64,000 nt of DNA from contig CAUYUJ010000158.1 in assembly GCA_963575745.1 (NCBI GenBank), positions 7,501 through 71,500 of the forward strand. The letters are read 5' to 3'. The stretch comes from Prorocentrum cordatum. Taxonomy: Eukaryota > Sar > Dinophyceae > Prorocentrales > Prorocentraceae. The notes under the pieces are model-generated. The model did no database searches and had not been told where the DNA came from. It saw only the letters and a program-made list of their open reading frames with translations. Below are positions 1-58,884 of the stretch, piece by piece. Both the position numbers and the translations under genes were made by a program. The first letter of the stretch is position 1; every line of letters begins with the position of its first letter.

Positions 1-690
1 GGGCACATTAGGCAGCTGCGCGATGCGGCGCGCAGCCAAGGAGGCGAATTTTGTCACCCTAAAAGGCCGGAAGGACACGCGGTTCCGTAGAACGCAAGAC
101 AAGTTAGCGGGGCTGTCCGTCTGCGCGCACGGGCTCGCCGAGGCGTAAGCCACGAGACAAACCCGAGAGTCGACCGCGCCCCGCGCGCCCAGGAAAGCGG
201 GGAGCGCGGCACCCGCGCGAGGCCTCGAGGGCACGCAGCATCCCGGCCTGGCTCCTTCCCGACTCCATGATGTTGCGACGAGCCACGCAGCCCGAAGACC
301 CTGGTCACGCCAGTCTCGTTGAAGAGCTCAGCGACCGCCCCGCCCAGCAAGCACATCCATTGGGGGGCGGCCGGCCACCGCGGCAGCATTGCCACGGTGG
401 CGGCCAGTCTCCGTGCTGCGCACACCCTGTTGGCAGAACTGGCCGTGTCTCCTGGCGGCGCGCAGAGGGGGGTAGAGGGAGGGGGGAAGGCTTCTTTGAA
501 GGAAACCGCGGGCCCCACATCTACAGACAAGGCCAGCGCCGTCTAAGAAGCGGGGGTGTTTCTAAGAAGCCCTTCCCCCCTCGCCCCTACCCCCCTTCTG
601 CGCGTGGCTGAGTCTCAGCCTGTCTTCGGCGGCCTCGTCAGCGCCTCGTCCACGGCCTTGCCGCGGCTGCCCGTCTTCCTGCCGCTCTGC
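1..690. other. No recognised gene
   Basis: GC-rich sequence with overlapping open frames on both strands (for example 54-530 minus and 267-611 plus). None shows a recognisable domain. The minus frame contains WMCLLGGAVAELFNETG, which is weakly protein-like. I see nothing I can name. Confidence 0.3.
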
Positions 691-699
691 TCTGGCGCG

Positions 700-1330
700 G
701 CAGCGGCGGGTTGCTCCGCGGCCAGACTTCAGCGGTTTTAAGCTTGCCGCGGTGCTCGGCCATCGCCGTCACGTACCCCTCCTCGAAAAGCTGCTTCTCA
801 TCGGGGATCAGCGCGGCCCAACGCTGACCAGCGAGCTTCGAGATCGCGGTGATTGGCTCGGCCTCGCACTACTTTTCCACTTCGCCTCGGCATTCCGCCT
901 TCGCCAAGAACCCGCCGTAGGCGCCGCCAGCTGGCCTTTTCCGGCGCAGCAGCGTTCTTTTTTGTCGCCTTCCGGCCATTATTGTCGCCCTTGTTGGTTC
1001 CATTGTCCTTCCTGTCTTTATGGCCCTTCTTCTCCAGGCTGCTCTTCTGGCCACCTGCGGTAAAGAAGGCCTCCGTGCTTTTGGCGTACCGGCCTCTGGC
1101 CTGATCGGATTTGCGTTGCCCCTGCCTTTTGCCCTCCTCCAGCAGCACCTTGAATCGCTCACTGGCGAGCCTCGTAAGCGCGCTGTGGCTCCCCCCCAGC
1201 TGCCTCATGAGTTCGGCGCGCTTCTTGGCCAGGGAGCGGCCGACCCCACCTGCTCCACGCTGGCCTCGGGCCCGCGGGAGACAACGGCGGGGCTCGGGAA
1301 CAGAGGTGTGAGGTCCACTCAAAGCACCGT
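700..1330 (-). pseudogene. HMG-box protein pseudogene, two boxes
   Basis: The minus-strand translation contains a first HMG-box-like block (AGGVGRSLAKKRAELMRQL, then LASERFKVLLEE, about 1253-1030), a Lys-rich linker, then a second block (RPAGGAYGGFLAK ... ITAISKLAGQRWAAL ... DEKQLFEEGY, about 937-746). 'K/RPAGGAYG..LA' followed by 'W.AL...EK..FE..Y' is the form I know from dinoflagellate HMG-box proteins, which are abundant DNA-bending chromatin proteins. The second block is one base out of frame with the first, and it contains an in-frame TAG at 869-871. That is why I call it a pseudogene. Introns cannot explain the break, because the second block is continuous across it. Confidence 0.75.
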
Positions 1331-1674
1331 CATATCTACCGCACCTCCAAGCGAGGTCGCATCGGCCAGGGAAAGAAGAAGATGTCCAACCCCGCCACGC
1401 AGGGCACTTAGGGGAGCCTACCCGCGGCAGACTGGCTTCTTAATAAAATCGACAAGCTGGCCCTCCTGAGGCCCCACCGCCCAGGCGCCTTCACGGCCAT
1501 GTTCGGCAGGTCGCGGGGACGCACTCCCTGGCCACCTGGCTGGTTGGATGTGCTGGGGCTCCGTCGCGGAGACCTGCTCCTGTCACTGCTCGACGGGCTG
1601 CACCGACGTCACCGCTGTCCCTCAGATAGTCGCGGGTGATCGCACTTGCACTAACATAACCTCAGCCCGAACGT

Positions 1675-1695
1675 CTTGAGCCAAACTGGCCGAGG
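1675..1695 (-). promoter_or_regulatory. Possible relict spliced leader upstream of the HMG pseudogene
   Basis: On the minus strand 17 of 21 positions match the dinoflagellate spliced leader, including an exact 11-nt 3' end (TTTGGCTCAAG), with no gap. It lies about 345 nt upstream of the HMG-box open frame on the same strand. This fits a copy of a trans-spliced mRNA reinserted into the genome. Confidence 0.55.
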
Positions 1696-2149
1696 AAGGA
1701 CAGCGATTCTACCTTCAGGATTCTTCGACCCTTGAGGCACCCAATTACGACGCTGCCATCGCAGAGATGGATCGGGCTGTCTTCCCTGCGAGGAAACTCT
1801 GCTGCGGCGGGTGGTGGCGACCACGGCGCTCCAACGGAGGAGGCATGGGGACGAAGGAAGGCAGGCGAGGAAGGATCAGGGGCGGGAGGAACAGTGCAAG
1901 GCGAGAGGCAGGAGCAGTAGCAGCTCAGGCGGAGGCACAGGATCGGGAGCGGAGGGAGAACGAGGAGGAAGCGCTGTTTCTCTGCTCTGCGCCACCAGAG
2001 CTCAGCACACGGCGCGGCTGGCACCACAACGTGTATCTCCAGACCTCCGATGCCGCGATCTATTCAACACGTGGGCCTCGGAGATCCCGCCACCAAGGCT
2101 CGAACCTAGAAGTCGTTCGACGCGCTATAGATCCAGGAGGATAGCTGAT

Positions 2150-2700
2150 ATGTAACTGTATACCCATAGATATACGTACAAACACACATGCATACATGCA
2201 TACATGCATACATGAAAGCGTGCACGCATACGTACATAAATACATTAGATTAATAAGAACGCACACCTGTTGTCATATACATACGAGCACACAGAACTGC
2301 ATGCACACAGACATACATAGCTCCAGAATTGAAAGTATATAAATACATATACATACATGCATGCATACATGCATACATGCGTATAGTCGTAAACGCATGC
2401 GTACATGCATGTATGCATCCATACCTGCATGTGTATGTATACGTGCACGCATACCTACATACATAGGCAAAGTCACAGGTATATACATGCATGCATGCAT
2501 GCATATATATATATATATGTATATATATATGCATGCCTGCATGAATGCATGTATATCTATGCATGCATCCATGTACATGCAAGCATTCATACAAACATAC
2601 GTGCATACATACATACGTACATGTATGCATAAATCCTCGCATGTATACATACATACATGCATGCATACATGCATGCATACGTATATGTGTATAAAGAGAA
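2150..2700. repeat. ACAT/GCAT tetranucleotide repeat
   Basis: Imperfect repeats of CATA and CATG, with TATATA and GCATGCAT blocks. Open frames here on both strands are Met/Cys/Tyr/His repeats and are artefacts of the microsatellite. Confidence 0.9.
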
Positions 2701-3480
2701 AAGGTTGTAGCCTATGCATATGGATAGAGAGACACACAAACAACACATGAGAAACTGCTTGATCTCATCGCGCCCCTGCGACTGGCCTCCCGTCGCGGGT
2801 CGTTCTTGGATGGACCCGGAACCCAAGGGCGGTCCGCCGAAGTTGAGACTGAACATACCACAAAGCGCACTCCGCGGTAGAGAACGCCTGGGTCGGCGAG
2901 TCCACCACTCCGATTACCATGACAGAAGCGGGTCTGGAGGAAAAGAGTCCTGTATTCACCGCTTTCCGGCCCTGGGGACCCTCCACGGGCCCCCGGACAG
3001 TGAAGAAACGACTCGTGACGGAGAGCTCGTCCTGGAGAATGTCCTGGGATCTAGGGCCCGTGCCACTCAGGAGCCCTCACCTCCATGGCGGTCAAACTCA
3101 ATCCGCAGACCTCTCCCAAACTCTATCCTGGGCCAGTTTTCCGAACCGCGTCCACCCGAGGCCACGAGGGACCCCGAGGACCAAGGAGACCCGCAGGTAG
3201 GTACGAAAGGAAAACCAAACGTCGAATAACAAGAAGACGGCGCCAAAGGTCTGGGTCTACAGCCGAGCCCGCAGCCACATCGGACCATCCGCGTGCTGCT
3301 GGTCGTGCATTCCGCGTGCGGGCCCTCGCGCGCCAGGGGCCTGCCCAGGAAGGGGCCAGCGCTGGCGCGCGCTTTTGCGCAACAGCACCGGCCCAAGAGC
3401 GGGGTGCCTGCGTCGCCTCTCCTCCTCAATTTCCTCCACCCTCCTGCAGCGACCCTAGGAACGAGCACCAGGCCAAGAAA
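2700..3480. other. Unassigned spacer
   Basis: GC-moderate, non-repetitive sequence between two microsatellites. Open frames on both strands show no recognisable family. Confidence 0.4.
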
Positions 3481-3494
3481 GGCGTGCCTGCATC

Positions 3495-3617
3495 CCCACC
3501 TCCTCCTCATCCTCTCCTCCTCCTCCTCCTCCTCCTCCTCCTCCTCCTCCTCCTCCTCCTCATCCTCCTCCTCCTCCTCTTCTTCCTCCTTCTCCATCTC
3601 CTCCTCCTCCTCCTCAT

Positions 3618-3648
<31 letters not shown>

Positions 3649-3820
3649 ATCATCATATCATCATCATCATCGTCATCATCATCATCATCACCACCACCAC
3701 CATCATCATCATCAGCAGCATCATCATCATGATCAGCATCACCATCATCACCACCACTACCATCATCATCATCATCATCACCATCATCATCAGCTTCATC
3801 ATCACCATCGCCATCATCAG

Positions 3821-3898
<78 letters not shown>

Positions 3899-4055
3899 TC
3901 TCATCAGCATCATCATCACCACCATCATCATCATCATCATCATCATCAGCAGCATGAGCATCCTCATCAGCAGCATCATCATCCTCGTCCGCATCCAAAT
4001 CCTCATCCTCATCCTCATCCCCATCCTCATCCCCATCCTCATCCTCCTTTTGGGG
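3495..4055. repeat. (TCC)n then (CAT)n microsatellite
   Basis: About 110 bp of TCC repeats runs into about 450 bp of CAT repeats with CAC, CAG and CCT variants. The frames encode poly-Ser, poly-His, poly-Asp or poly-Met and carry no other signal. Confidence 0.95.
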
Positions 4056-5735
4056 GGCAAGCGCTGGTTTACTTGAGCCGTCGCGTCTTGGTGGCAACGA
4101 TCTGAGAAAAAAAACAGGTCGGAACGCAACGCTCAATAAAATAAAGGTAAAGCCATGGTACTGCAGCAGCGCGCGTCGGCGAGAACCAAAATACGCAAGC
4201 CAGTTGGGATCAGCAGAGACAGTCAAGAGCATGCTGCAGCGAGTGGTGTGGCAAGAAAGACCCTCCCCCCTCATCTCCCGACCCTCCCAAAGAGCAGGCG
4301 TGGCCTTTACCGAGGGCCTACAGCGCACACGGCTGAAGTTGTTGTGCCCTGAGCTAGATTCGGGCCGATGTACCGATACCGATGCGGCACCTGTGCCGCT
4401 GGGTGCCCTCGTGGCGTCCCAGGAAAACAGGCGGGTTGGCAGCCCGATCGTCACCACAGCTCGGCGGGGCTGTGGGAGAGACTCTTGCCCTGTGGTTGGC
4501 CAGCCACAGTAGGTGCGGGCCCGCCGTACCACCCCTGAGAGGCCCGATGGGGTTACTCGAAGGGGTCCCCCGACGTGGGGGGCGCGGGAACTAAAGTCCT
4601 TGGGCAGTGGGGCCTCGGCTGCTTGAGGCCGGCGGCCAAGTGGGGGTGGTGCCGGTGGCCGTGTCTCGGGGTGGCATCTCGAGGCACCTCGCAACGGCGG
4701 CGCGGATAACGCCTGGGGCGGGTCCGTGCCGCCGTTCGTGTTGCGAGGTCCGACTGCATGTGAATTCATGCAGGCACCTTGGGCACCTCCCTTCGGGTTG
4801 TGTCGCCCAGGTGTTCTGTCCGGGCACAAAAAAAAACAATGTACCGATGCCCGTCGAGCTAGATTGCCATCGCAACGGCCTGAAACGGCGAGGAGGCCGA
4901 AGGTTTTGGCGGTCAACACGCTCGCAGCGGTCGACTCGCACGGTATGTTACTGCCCTCCTCCACCAACATCCTACCCCCCCCACGCCCCATACATCTTCG
5001 ATGAAAGGGCCGATGTAAAAAAATGACCTCGAAAACCGTGCGCCGAAGGACGGTAACGAAAGTGCTGATGCGGAGGGCGGATCCACGCACACCGCATCGT
5101 ATCCGAACCATTACGCCTAAAGGTCGGCGCAGGGCCAAGGAGTTCCTGATCCATCCGCCTCCAAGCTCCACCTCCAAACCTAGTCTTCCAGTGCAGTCTA
5201 CATGAGCTCAAATCTTCACCTAGACTGGGCGGCAGTGCGATACGGAGTCAAAAGCATGCGAACGACGCGGGGAAGGGTGCGAAGACAGGAAGGAAGGAGA
5301 CCGGCACGACAAAACCTACGTTCGTTTTTCTGGCCGCCGGAAGTCGATACAAGCAGCGGCGCTGGCGGCGCGAGCCTGTCCAGCGAAAGCCCGCCGCCCA
5401 ACCCGCCCAAACATGATCAAACTCTCTTCATCATACTCACCTGAACCAACCCCGCTCCTCCTGGAGCCGCCCTACACTTCGGAAGTAGGCGCCTTGAATT
5501 GCAAGCTCAATCTCTGAGCGAGACTGTCGGCCTATAAACTCCTAAAGTTCGATTTTTCCCATTTCAACGCAAATGACCTCGACAGCAGAACCAAACCAGA
5601 CGATGCCCGTCCAACATCAGATCAGACAGATCCGCTTCCCCTCGTGAGGGCTATAATCGCACCCATTGGATACAGGCTAAAATTCGATAGCGACCGTGAC
5701 TTAAAGCGACCGGCCAGGTAGACGTCACCACTACC
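4056..5735. other. Unassigned sequence
   Basis: Mixed-composition sequence without a recognisable gene. The long minus frame entering from the CAT array (ending near 3507) is an extension of poly-Asp and lacks a domain. Confidence 0.4.
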
Positions 5736-5737
5736 AT

Positions 5738-6540
5738 GGAGGAGGAGGAGGAGGAGGAGGAGGAAGGAAGGGGGAAGGAAGAAGGGGAACTGCACAAACG
5801 GAGCCAACATGCGGAGCAGGTATGTTAACGTGTTATATTTGCCCCGCCCTCTGGGAGCAAGCCTAGGGACGATACGACAAATCCCCAAGGTCGTATCGGT
5901 GAAACCGGGGGCGGGGAGGAAAGGAAAGGGAAGAGGAGGACGACGAAGAGGAGGAGGGGGGAGGGAAACACTGAAAAACCGGAAGGCTGCGGCAACACGA
6001 GCAGCCCTGAGGCAAAACCCGCCCTAGGTTTTACTCGTGCAGAAGGCGCCATGTATGCGCTCAAAATTCAATATCGTGTGCCAGGAGCGGGAGGAGCAGG
6101 GGGGAGGAAGAGGAGGAAGCAGAGGAGGAGAGGGGAAGAAGAACACTAACACAAACTCCTAAACTTAGATTGTTGTCCTCCGCCTCCTCCTCCTCCTCTT
6201 CCTCCTCCCCCTCCTCCTCCTCCTCCTCCTCCACTTCATGCTGCTGCTGCTGTTCATTATCCTCCTCCTCCTCCTTCTCCTCCTCCTCCTTCTCCTGCTC
6301 CTCATGCTGCAACTCGTCCTGTTCCTCCTGCTCCTGCTCCTCCTCGTCCTCCTCCTCATCATCCTCCTCCTGCTCCTCCTCATCATCATCATCCTCCTAC
6401 TCTTCATGCTGCTGCTGCCGCTGCTGCTGCTGCCGCTGCTGCTAGTTCTCCTTCTCCTTATCTCCTCCTCCTCCTCCTCCTCCTCCTCCTCCTCCTCCTC
6501 CTCCTCCTCCTCCTCCGCCTCCTCAACCTCCTCCACCTCA
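5738..6540. repeat. GGA and TCC/TGC triplet arrays
   Basis: A short GGA run at 5738-5765 and GGA-rich sequence to 6130 are followed by TCC/TGC repeats from about 6175 to 6540. Confidence 0.9.
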
Positions 6541-7019
6541 TCTTCAGACCCCTCTCGCGTCGTGAAGAAACCACGATGGGAGGTTTCGGGCAATCTGTCG
6601 TTGCTTCCGCCGTTCAGAATGACGCTCTCGCCCCTGCGCGGGCCACAGTTCTGGATCCGACTCTGTCCTCGACGTGGCGGCTTCCTTCCTGTGGATACGG
6701 CTCGATGTCGAGCCTGATTTCCTCCACGCTGGCGGCGGCGATGCATCGCCAATGAATCGGCAATGCGGCCGATCCTGCGACCCATCTACTCGGATACCCT
6801 CCTGGAATCTGGCTTGCTGATCCTCCCGCTCCTTCCACTCCAGTTCCTGCTGCTGCTGCTGTTGCTGCTTGTCCTCGTTATCCTCGTTCCTTATCGGCCT
6901 CATGTTCCTCCTGCTCATCCTCGTGCCCATCCGCCACCACCCCCTCCAATCTACGCCGCTCCCCGCTTCCGACTGCGCATAACACGATGGGACCCTTTCT
7001 GGAATTCCAGGTCCGCTAT

Positions 7020-7486
7020 CACGCGCGCCCGCGGATATAAAGAGAGAGAGAGAGAGACCATCGGCGCAATGGGAATGGATGGGTGCGAGGGGCAAGATGT
7101 CAGATGTGGCGCGAGCGTACCTGGCTGGCTTGCCTCTCCCAATCCCCCTCCCCCTCGCCCCTCCTCTTCTTCCTCCTCCTCCTCCTCCTCCTCCTCCTCC
7201 TCCTCCTCCTCCTCCTCCTCCTCCTCCTTCGCCTCCGCCTCCGCCTCCGCCTCCGCCTCCGCCTCCTCCGCCTCCTCCTCCTCCCTCCTCCCTCCCTCCC
7301 TCCCTCTGCCACCGCCCGCACGCACGCCGCCCCCCCGCGGACGCCGCGCTCGCCGGGGCGTGAGGCGGCCCGGGCGCTCGCGCGAAGGGGCCCCGCGTGC
7401 GGCGTCTAAGAGGGGGGGGCAGGACACGAAGAGGGGGAGGCGAGAGCGTGGGGCAACGACTGCGGGGGGGGGGGGAGGCTGGGACA

Positions 7487-7518
<32 letters not shown>

Positions 7519-7800
7519 GAGGAGGAGGAGGAGGAGGAGGAGGAGGAGGAGGAGGAGGAGGAGGAGGAGGAGGAGGAGACCTGGAATCGGCGATACATAG
7601 CCAATAGATCGACGGCATGCCCCCGATAGCAAACCCGCATGGTCCTGGGCGGGGTGGGGCTGTCAGACCCCTTTCAGCGATCAGTGAGATAGAGAGAGTC
7701 AGAGAGGAAAAAAAAGAGAGACAGAGAGAGAGAGAGAGAGAGGGAACAAAAAAAGAGAGAGAGAGAAGAGAGAGAGCGAGACGCTGCAGTGCGCGCCGGG
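7020..7800. repeat. TCC array, GGA array and GA runs
   Basis: (TCC)n with a CCTCCG segment (7155-7310), then (GGA)n (7495-7580) and GA-rich runs (7690-7775). The two triplet arrays are complementary in sense, so a transcript across them could fold back on itself. Confidence 0.9.
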
Positions 7801-8880
7801 GCGCAGCCCTTCTGAGAGCGAAGCAGGGGGACCGTGGCCCCTCAAGTGTCGATGGGAAATACGCTCCTGAACTCCGTGGGGAGAGGGGAGGGCTCCCCGG
7901 TGGGTCGAGTAGACGGACGGGGTCGAAATAACTACGGTCTTGAACTCCGTGGGGAGAGGGAGGGGAGGGCTCCCCAGTGGGTCGAGCAGACGGACGGGGT
8001 CGGTGCATCAGACCGTTTCTGCTCGGAATGTCGGTTCGGGGTTTTCCGTGCTCGGATTGGCGGTTTCCGCGTTTCAGTGCTCGGATTACCGATTTGGGCG
8101 CTTCCGCGCTAAGGTTGCCCATGTAAGCATCGCCGATGCATTGACGACATCGGCGTTGCATCTGCGACGCCGGCGTGAAGAGAGTCGGGCTCAATATCGA
8201 GCTGCATCCCAAATTCATCGGCGATGCGGCGCGATCCACCGACACCATCTACTCGGACCCCATTGGGGAGGCCTCGAGGGAGGGAGGGGAGGGAGGGCGG
8301 CAGCGAGGGACCACCACAGGCGGCCGCGAGCACAACCACGAACCCAAAGCACCACGCCCGCCACCAGCATGACAACCACTGCTGCCACCACGACCACCGC
8401 GACGACGACTCTGAACGCGACGACCCCCACGACCACCGACGCCACGACAACGACCAGCGCCAGCACGTTTACCACCGCGACCATCATCGACCAGCACCAC
8501 GACCACGACCACGACCACGGCCAGCAAGACGGGGCCATGACCACCACCACTGCCATTACCACCACCGACCCGACCGCCCCCGCCCCCAGCCGCTCCTCTC
8601 ATTTCCTCTCCCTGCCCCTGCCGGGCCGCCCTTGCTGCCGCACGCACCTAGCGACTCGCCTCCTCCCTTTCCTCCTCTGTATTTCTCCTTGCAGAATTCA
8701 ATGTAGTATTAGAGCTTCCACTTAGAGACGGAAAGCCTCAGGACCGGTTCTCCAAGAGGCTGTGTCCTGTAGGTGGCGTTCGTTGTGGCTCGGGACCCGG
8801 GACAATAACCCCAACGCCCGGGGGTCCCCCTTGGTGACGGGGGTGGGGACCCACTCGGGTGCCCCCAGGCCTTTGGGAGG
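7800..8880. other. Unassigned sequence with CCACGA-rich stretch
   Basis: Two near-identical phrases (ACTCCGTGGGGAGAGGG ... GTCGAG) at about 7870 and 7945 form a short tandem duplication. 8340-8580 is rich in CCACGAC/CACCAC. No gene recognised. Confidence 0.5.
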
Positions 8881-9135
8881 GACGGAAAGAGGAAGGGAGG
8901 GAGAGAGAGAGAGAGGGAGGGGGAGGTGGGGGAGGGAGGAGGGAAGAGTCGCGAGCCAGGGAGAGCACAGTGAGGAGGGAGGAGGGAGGAGGGAGGAGGG
9001 GAGCGTGGGGAGGAGGAGGAGGAGGAGGAGGAGGAGGAGGAGGAGGAGGAGAAGGAGTAGGAGGGATGAGGAAGGAGGGGAGGATGGAGGGAGGAAAGGG
9101 GAGGGAGGGTAGGAAGGAGGGAGTGAGAGAGACGC
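8880..9135. repeat. Purine-rich GGA/GA array
   Basis: About 250 bp of GGA, GGGA and GA repeats. It lies just beyond the Rpn13 stop codon in the direction of transcription, so it would be a pyrimidine-rich 3' region in the Rpn13 transcript. Confidence 0.9.
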
Positions 9136-9330
9136 GGAGCTGCGGGAGTAGCAGGGGGAGGAGCAGTGAGGAGGATCACGACCGCGGCAACACCGAGAAG
9201 AAACGAGACGGAGAGCGAGGAGAGCGGACCGGGGTGGAAGAGGGAAGGGAAGGATGGTGCGAGAGGCGCGCGAGGAGGCGGGAGGCGGGAGGGGGCGAGG
9301 GGGGCAAGGCCGAGCGGGCGGCCGACGCGC

Positions 9331-56001
<46,671 letters not shown>

Positions 56002-56289
56002 CTGCGTAGACCGAGCCCGCACCCGACTCCTCTGCGTGCGGATATGAGTTCCCGGCGTGGCCAATTGTTCGCACAGGCGAGAGAGTGGAACACGAGGGTT
56101 CGGCGGCCCTCTGGGGCGCCAGATCGGGCCGGTGCTCATGTGGAACGAGGTCCGCCCAAGTATGGACGTCCCCGTGGAAGGAACGATGTGCCACCTCCCT
56201 GCAAACAACCAACGTCTTCGTAGCTTTGTTCGAATCGACGCATCGCTGGAAATCAAACAAGGACTGGGCACCATCCCGAATCTCACCCC

Positions 56290-57110
56290 GCCCTAACTCT
56301 TGTGCAGTTTTCCCAATCATGGAGCACGTGCCGTTTCCCACGGCGAGAACCTCAGATGATCTTTCAACTCGGAAACTTCAAACATTCCAAACACTGCAAA
56401 GAGGCACCCCTGCGCTAATTGAGCCTCGACGCAGCCACTTCAAATAAACACAAGTTTGTGTGTGTTCAAACAACGAGTGACCGATATAGTAGAGACGAAG
56501 AGATATCACCAACAGTAAGAAGCATCGTGCACGCGCTTCATGTGCGATGCGCGCCACCCTTGCACAAGTCGCTGAGCCACTCGCACCACTTGCACGATAC
56601 GAACTTGCATGACTCGGGTCTCAGGCGGCCGTTTGGGACGACCCTGGCCTTTCCTGGAGGCTTATCAACGAGGTGCAACACATGGAAAACTTCCTGGACC
56701 CGAAAAACTCCAGGCGTCCCAGACCTCTGGCGTCGTCATTTTGCACGCCGCGGACCCCAGGAGCTTTCGACACCATCCCTAGAGACCGGCTTCTTGCCGC
56801 GGCTGGTTTATCGATGGCCCTGGGGCCCGAAAGCAGCCCTCCAAAGGGTCAAAATTCAGGAAAACGCCAGCCGTTGTTGTTTTTGTTGTTTGAAACGGAA
56901 ACGGCCCCAAACTTTTTCCTTTTTGAAAAAAGAAACAGTATTTTCTCAAGTTTGGGCGTCTCGTTTTTCAGCCGCATATCTGGTCTCCAGCGCCCGTTCG
57001 GGACGACTCGCACACCCCCGCACCACTCTCGGCGCGGCGCAGCTGCTGGAGAGAACCCGGGGGCCCTTGAACGGTCAGAAACGTTTCCAAGCACCCGAAA
57101 GCGTGCTATC
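56290..57110. other. Unassigned sequence upstream of the Rpn13 Pru exon
   Basis: Mixed sequence with open frames on both strands. The region should contain or precede the missing first Rpn13 exon, but I cannot identify a convincing start. Confidence 0.4.
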
Positions 57111-57229
57111 ACTTCTGATTGGCCCTCCTCTTCTTCCTCCTCCTCCTCCTCCTCCTCTAGTGTATTAATCTGTGTTTCTGCATTGATATGTTTGCCAACG
57201 AGGACCTCAAACAATGTATTTCTAGCATA

Positions 57230-57470
57230 CGGGTGGTGCAGTCGATGTGGCGCAGTACATGTTGTGCGATAGGTGTGGTGCAACATATGTCGTGCGCTTT
57301 ATACTGCTCAAATATGTTGTGAAATCCATGCAGTGCCATCGATGCGGCTCAATATATGTTGTGCAAGCTTTGTGGTGCAATCTAAATGGTGCAACCGATG
57401 TCGCGCAATCTATGCAACGCAATATATGTGGTGCAATCTATGTGGTGCAGTCCACTCTGCTGAACTTGAA
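57230..57470. repeat. GTGGTGCAATCTATG repeat, copy 1
   Basis: Irregular tandem units of about 15-16 bp built on TGTGGTGCAATCTATG. The same repeat occurs at 60100-60420. Confidence 0.85.
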
Positions 57471-57539
57471 GTCGTCATCTCCACTGCTCGCGCGAACATC
57501 CCACCTACCCACCCGCAACTTGGTTTACAAAACCTGTTA

Positions 57540-58075
57540 AGACCGACTGCGACGACACCGACGACAACGACTAGGACGGCACCGACGACGTCTCCGACGA
57601 CTTCGACGACGATCACGACGCCGACGCCGACGACGACGAAGACGACGACGCCAACGAAGGCGACGACGAGGGAGGAGGAAGAACGACGACGGCGACAACG
57701 ACGACAACGACGACAACGACGAGGGAGGAGGGAGGACGGCGACGACGCGAACGACGACGAAGGCGGAAGGACGGCGACGCCGACGACGACAACGACGAGG
57801 GAGGAGGGACGACGACGACGACAACGACGACGACGACGGCGACGAAATAGGAGGGACGACGACGAGACGCCGACGACGGACGACGACGACGACGTGGGAG
57901 GAGGAGGAAGGACGACCACAGCGACAACGACGACGGAAACGACCACGACGCCAAAGAGGACGACGACGACGAACACGAGAAAAGACAGAGGACGACGTAG
58001 GCGACGACGACGACGACGCGGTAGGAGGGAGGACGGCGACGACGACGACGACGACGACGCAAGAGCGCGCGCGCA
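57540..58075. repeat. (GAC)n-rich block 1
   Basis: GAC triplets with GAGGGAGGAGGG interruptions, preceded by CGAACATCCCACC...CGCAACTTGGT and followed by AAGAGCGCGCGCGCACGCTT. Block 2 at 58890-59590 has the same borders. Confidence 0.9.
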
Positions 58076-58550
58076 CGCTTTTGTTGAAAATCCGTGTTGC
58101 GAAAGCTTGGGTTTTTGTAGGTTTTTTGGACGCACAATTTTGAAATCCTTCCGAAACCGATGGGTTTTGAAAGTTTTCGGCGTGCGCCCGCGACGACGCG
58201 CGCGTCTGCACTTCGTCCCATTTTTGGCAGAGGATTCTCGCGACGGCACACGCGCAAGGGCGTTCGACAGATTTCGACATGCGCGCGCGCGAAGCCCGTT
58301 TGGTAGCATTTTGTGCAAATCTTGAAAAAACTATGGTTTTCTTAAGACTTCGCAAGAGTTCGCGCGGAAGCTTTTCTAGCAAATCAGTGTTGCGAAACCA
58401 TGTGCTTTTGAATGTTTTATTGGAAACTCGATTGTGAAATCCTTCCGGCACCGAAGGTTTTTGAAGGATTTCGGCATGTGCGCGCGACGACGCGCGCGTG
58501 TGCACTTCGTCTCATTTTTGCAAGGGATTCGCGAAAAAGTGTTATGTTAG
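58060..58550. repeat. Repeats with TTTTGTTGAAAATCCG / GCGCGCGACGACGCGCGCG
   Basis: A unit of roughly 300 bp (AAAATCCGTGTTGCGAAA ... TTTTTG ... TTTTGAAATCCTTCCG ... TTTTCGGC ... GCGACGACGCGCGCG ... CACTTCG) is present at 58075-58235, 58375-58530 and again at 59600-59890. Confidence 0.8.
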
Positions 58551-58631
58551 AACAAAAAATGTCACCGCATTTTTTTTTTGTTGTTTTTTTTGTATTTATA
58601 AAAAAAACCTCAGGGGGGGAAACCGGTTTGG

Positions 58632-58717
58632 CTGGGATGGTATGATTTCATATTTAGGATGGACGAGTGTGCAGAATATATATATGTATATATATATATG
58701 AAATCATACTATCCCAG
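58632..58717. repeat. Hairpin with 22-nt arms and TA-rich loop
   Basis: 58632-58653 (CTGGGATGGTATGATTTCAT..) and 58696-58717 are reverse complements with one mismatch. The loop contains TATATATGTATATATA. A related but non-palindromic sequence (CTGGGATAGAATGAGTTCAC) lies at about 59967. Confidence 0.8.
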
Positions 58718-58884
58718 GGGGAGCCGAGAAGTCTGGGGGGGGGTAGAGTCTATTCTCTTTTTAGAAAGGAAAATTCACTGTGACTGTCTTGAAGCTGTCC
58801 TCCCCGCCGCTCGTACAAACATCCCGCCCTCCCACACGCAACTTGGTCGCAAGACTTCTTAAGACTGTGACGGGGGGTACCAAA

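Noticed and set aside
700-950. An intron separating the two HMG boxes
   Set aside because: The second box is continuous across the frame break and the available distance is too short. A one-base indel is simpler.
3507-5177. 556-codon Asp-rich open frame on the minus strand
   Set aside because: Its distinctive part is a translated (CAT)n/(TCC)n microsatellite. The remainder has no domain.
6544-7640. Long frames on both strands with poly-Gly, poly-Ser, poly-Glu and poly-Leu runs
   Set aside because: They are translations of TCC and GGA arrays. Several overlap on opposite strands, as triplet repeats force.
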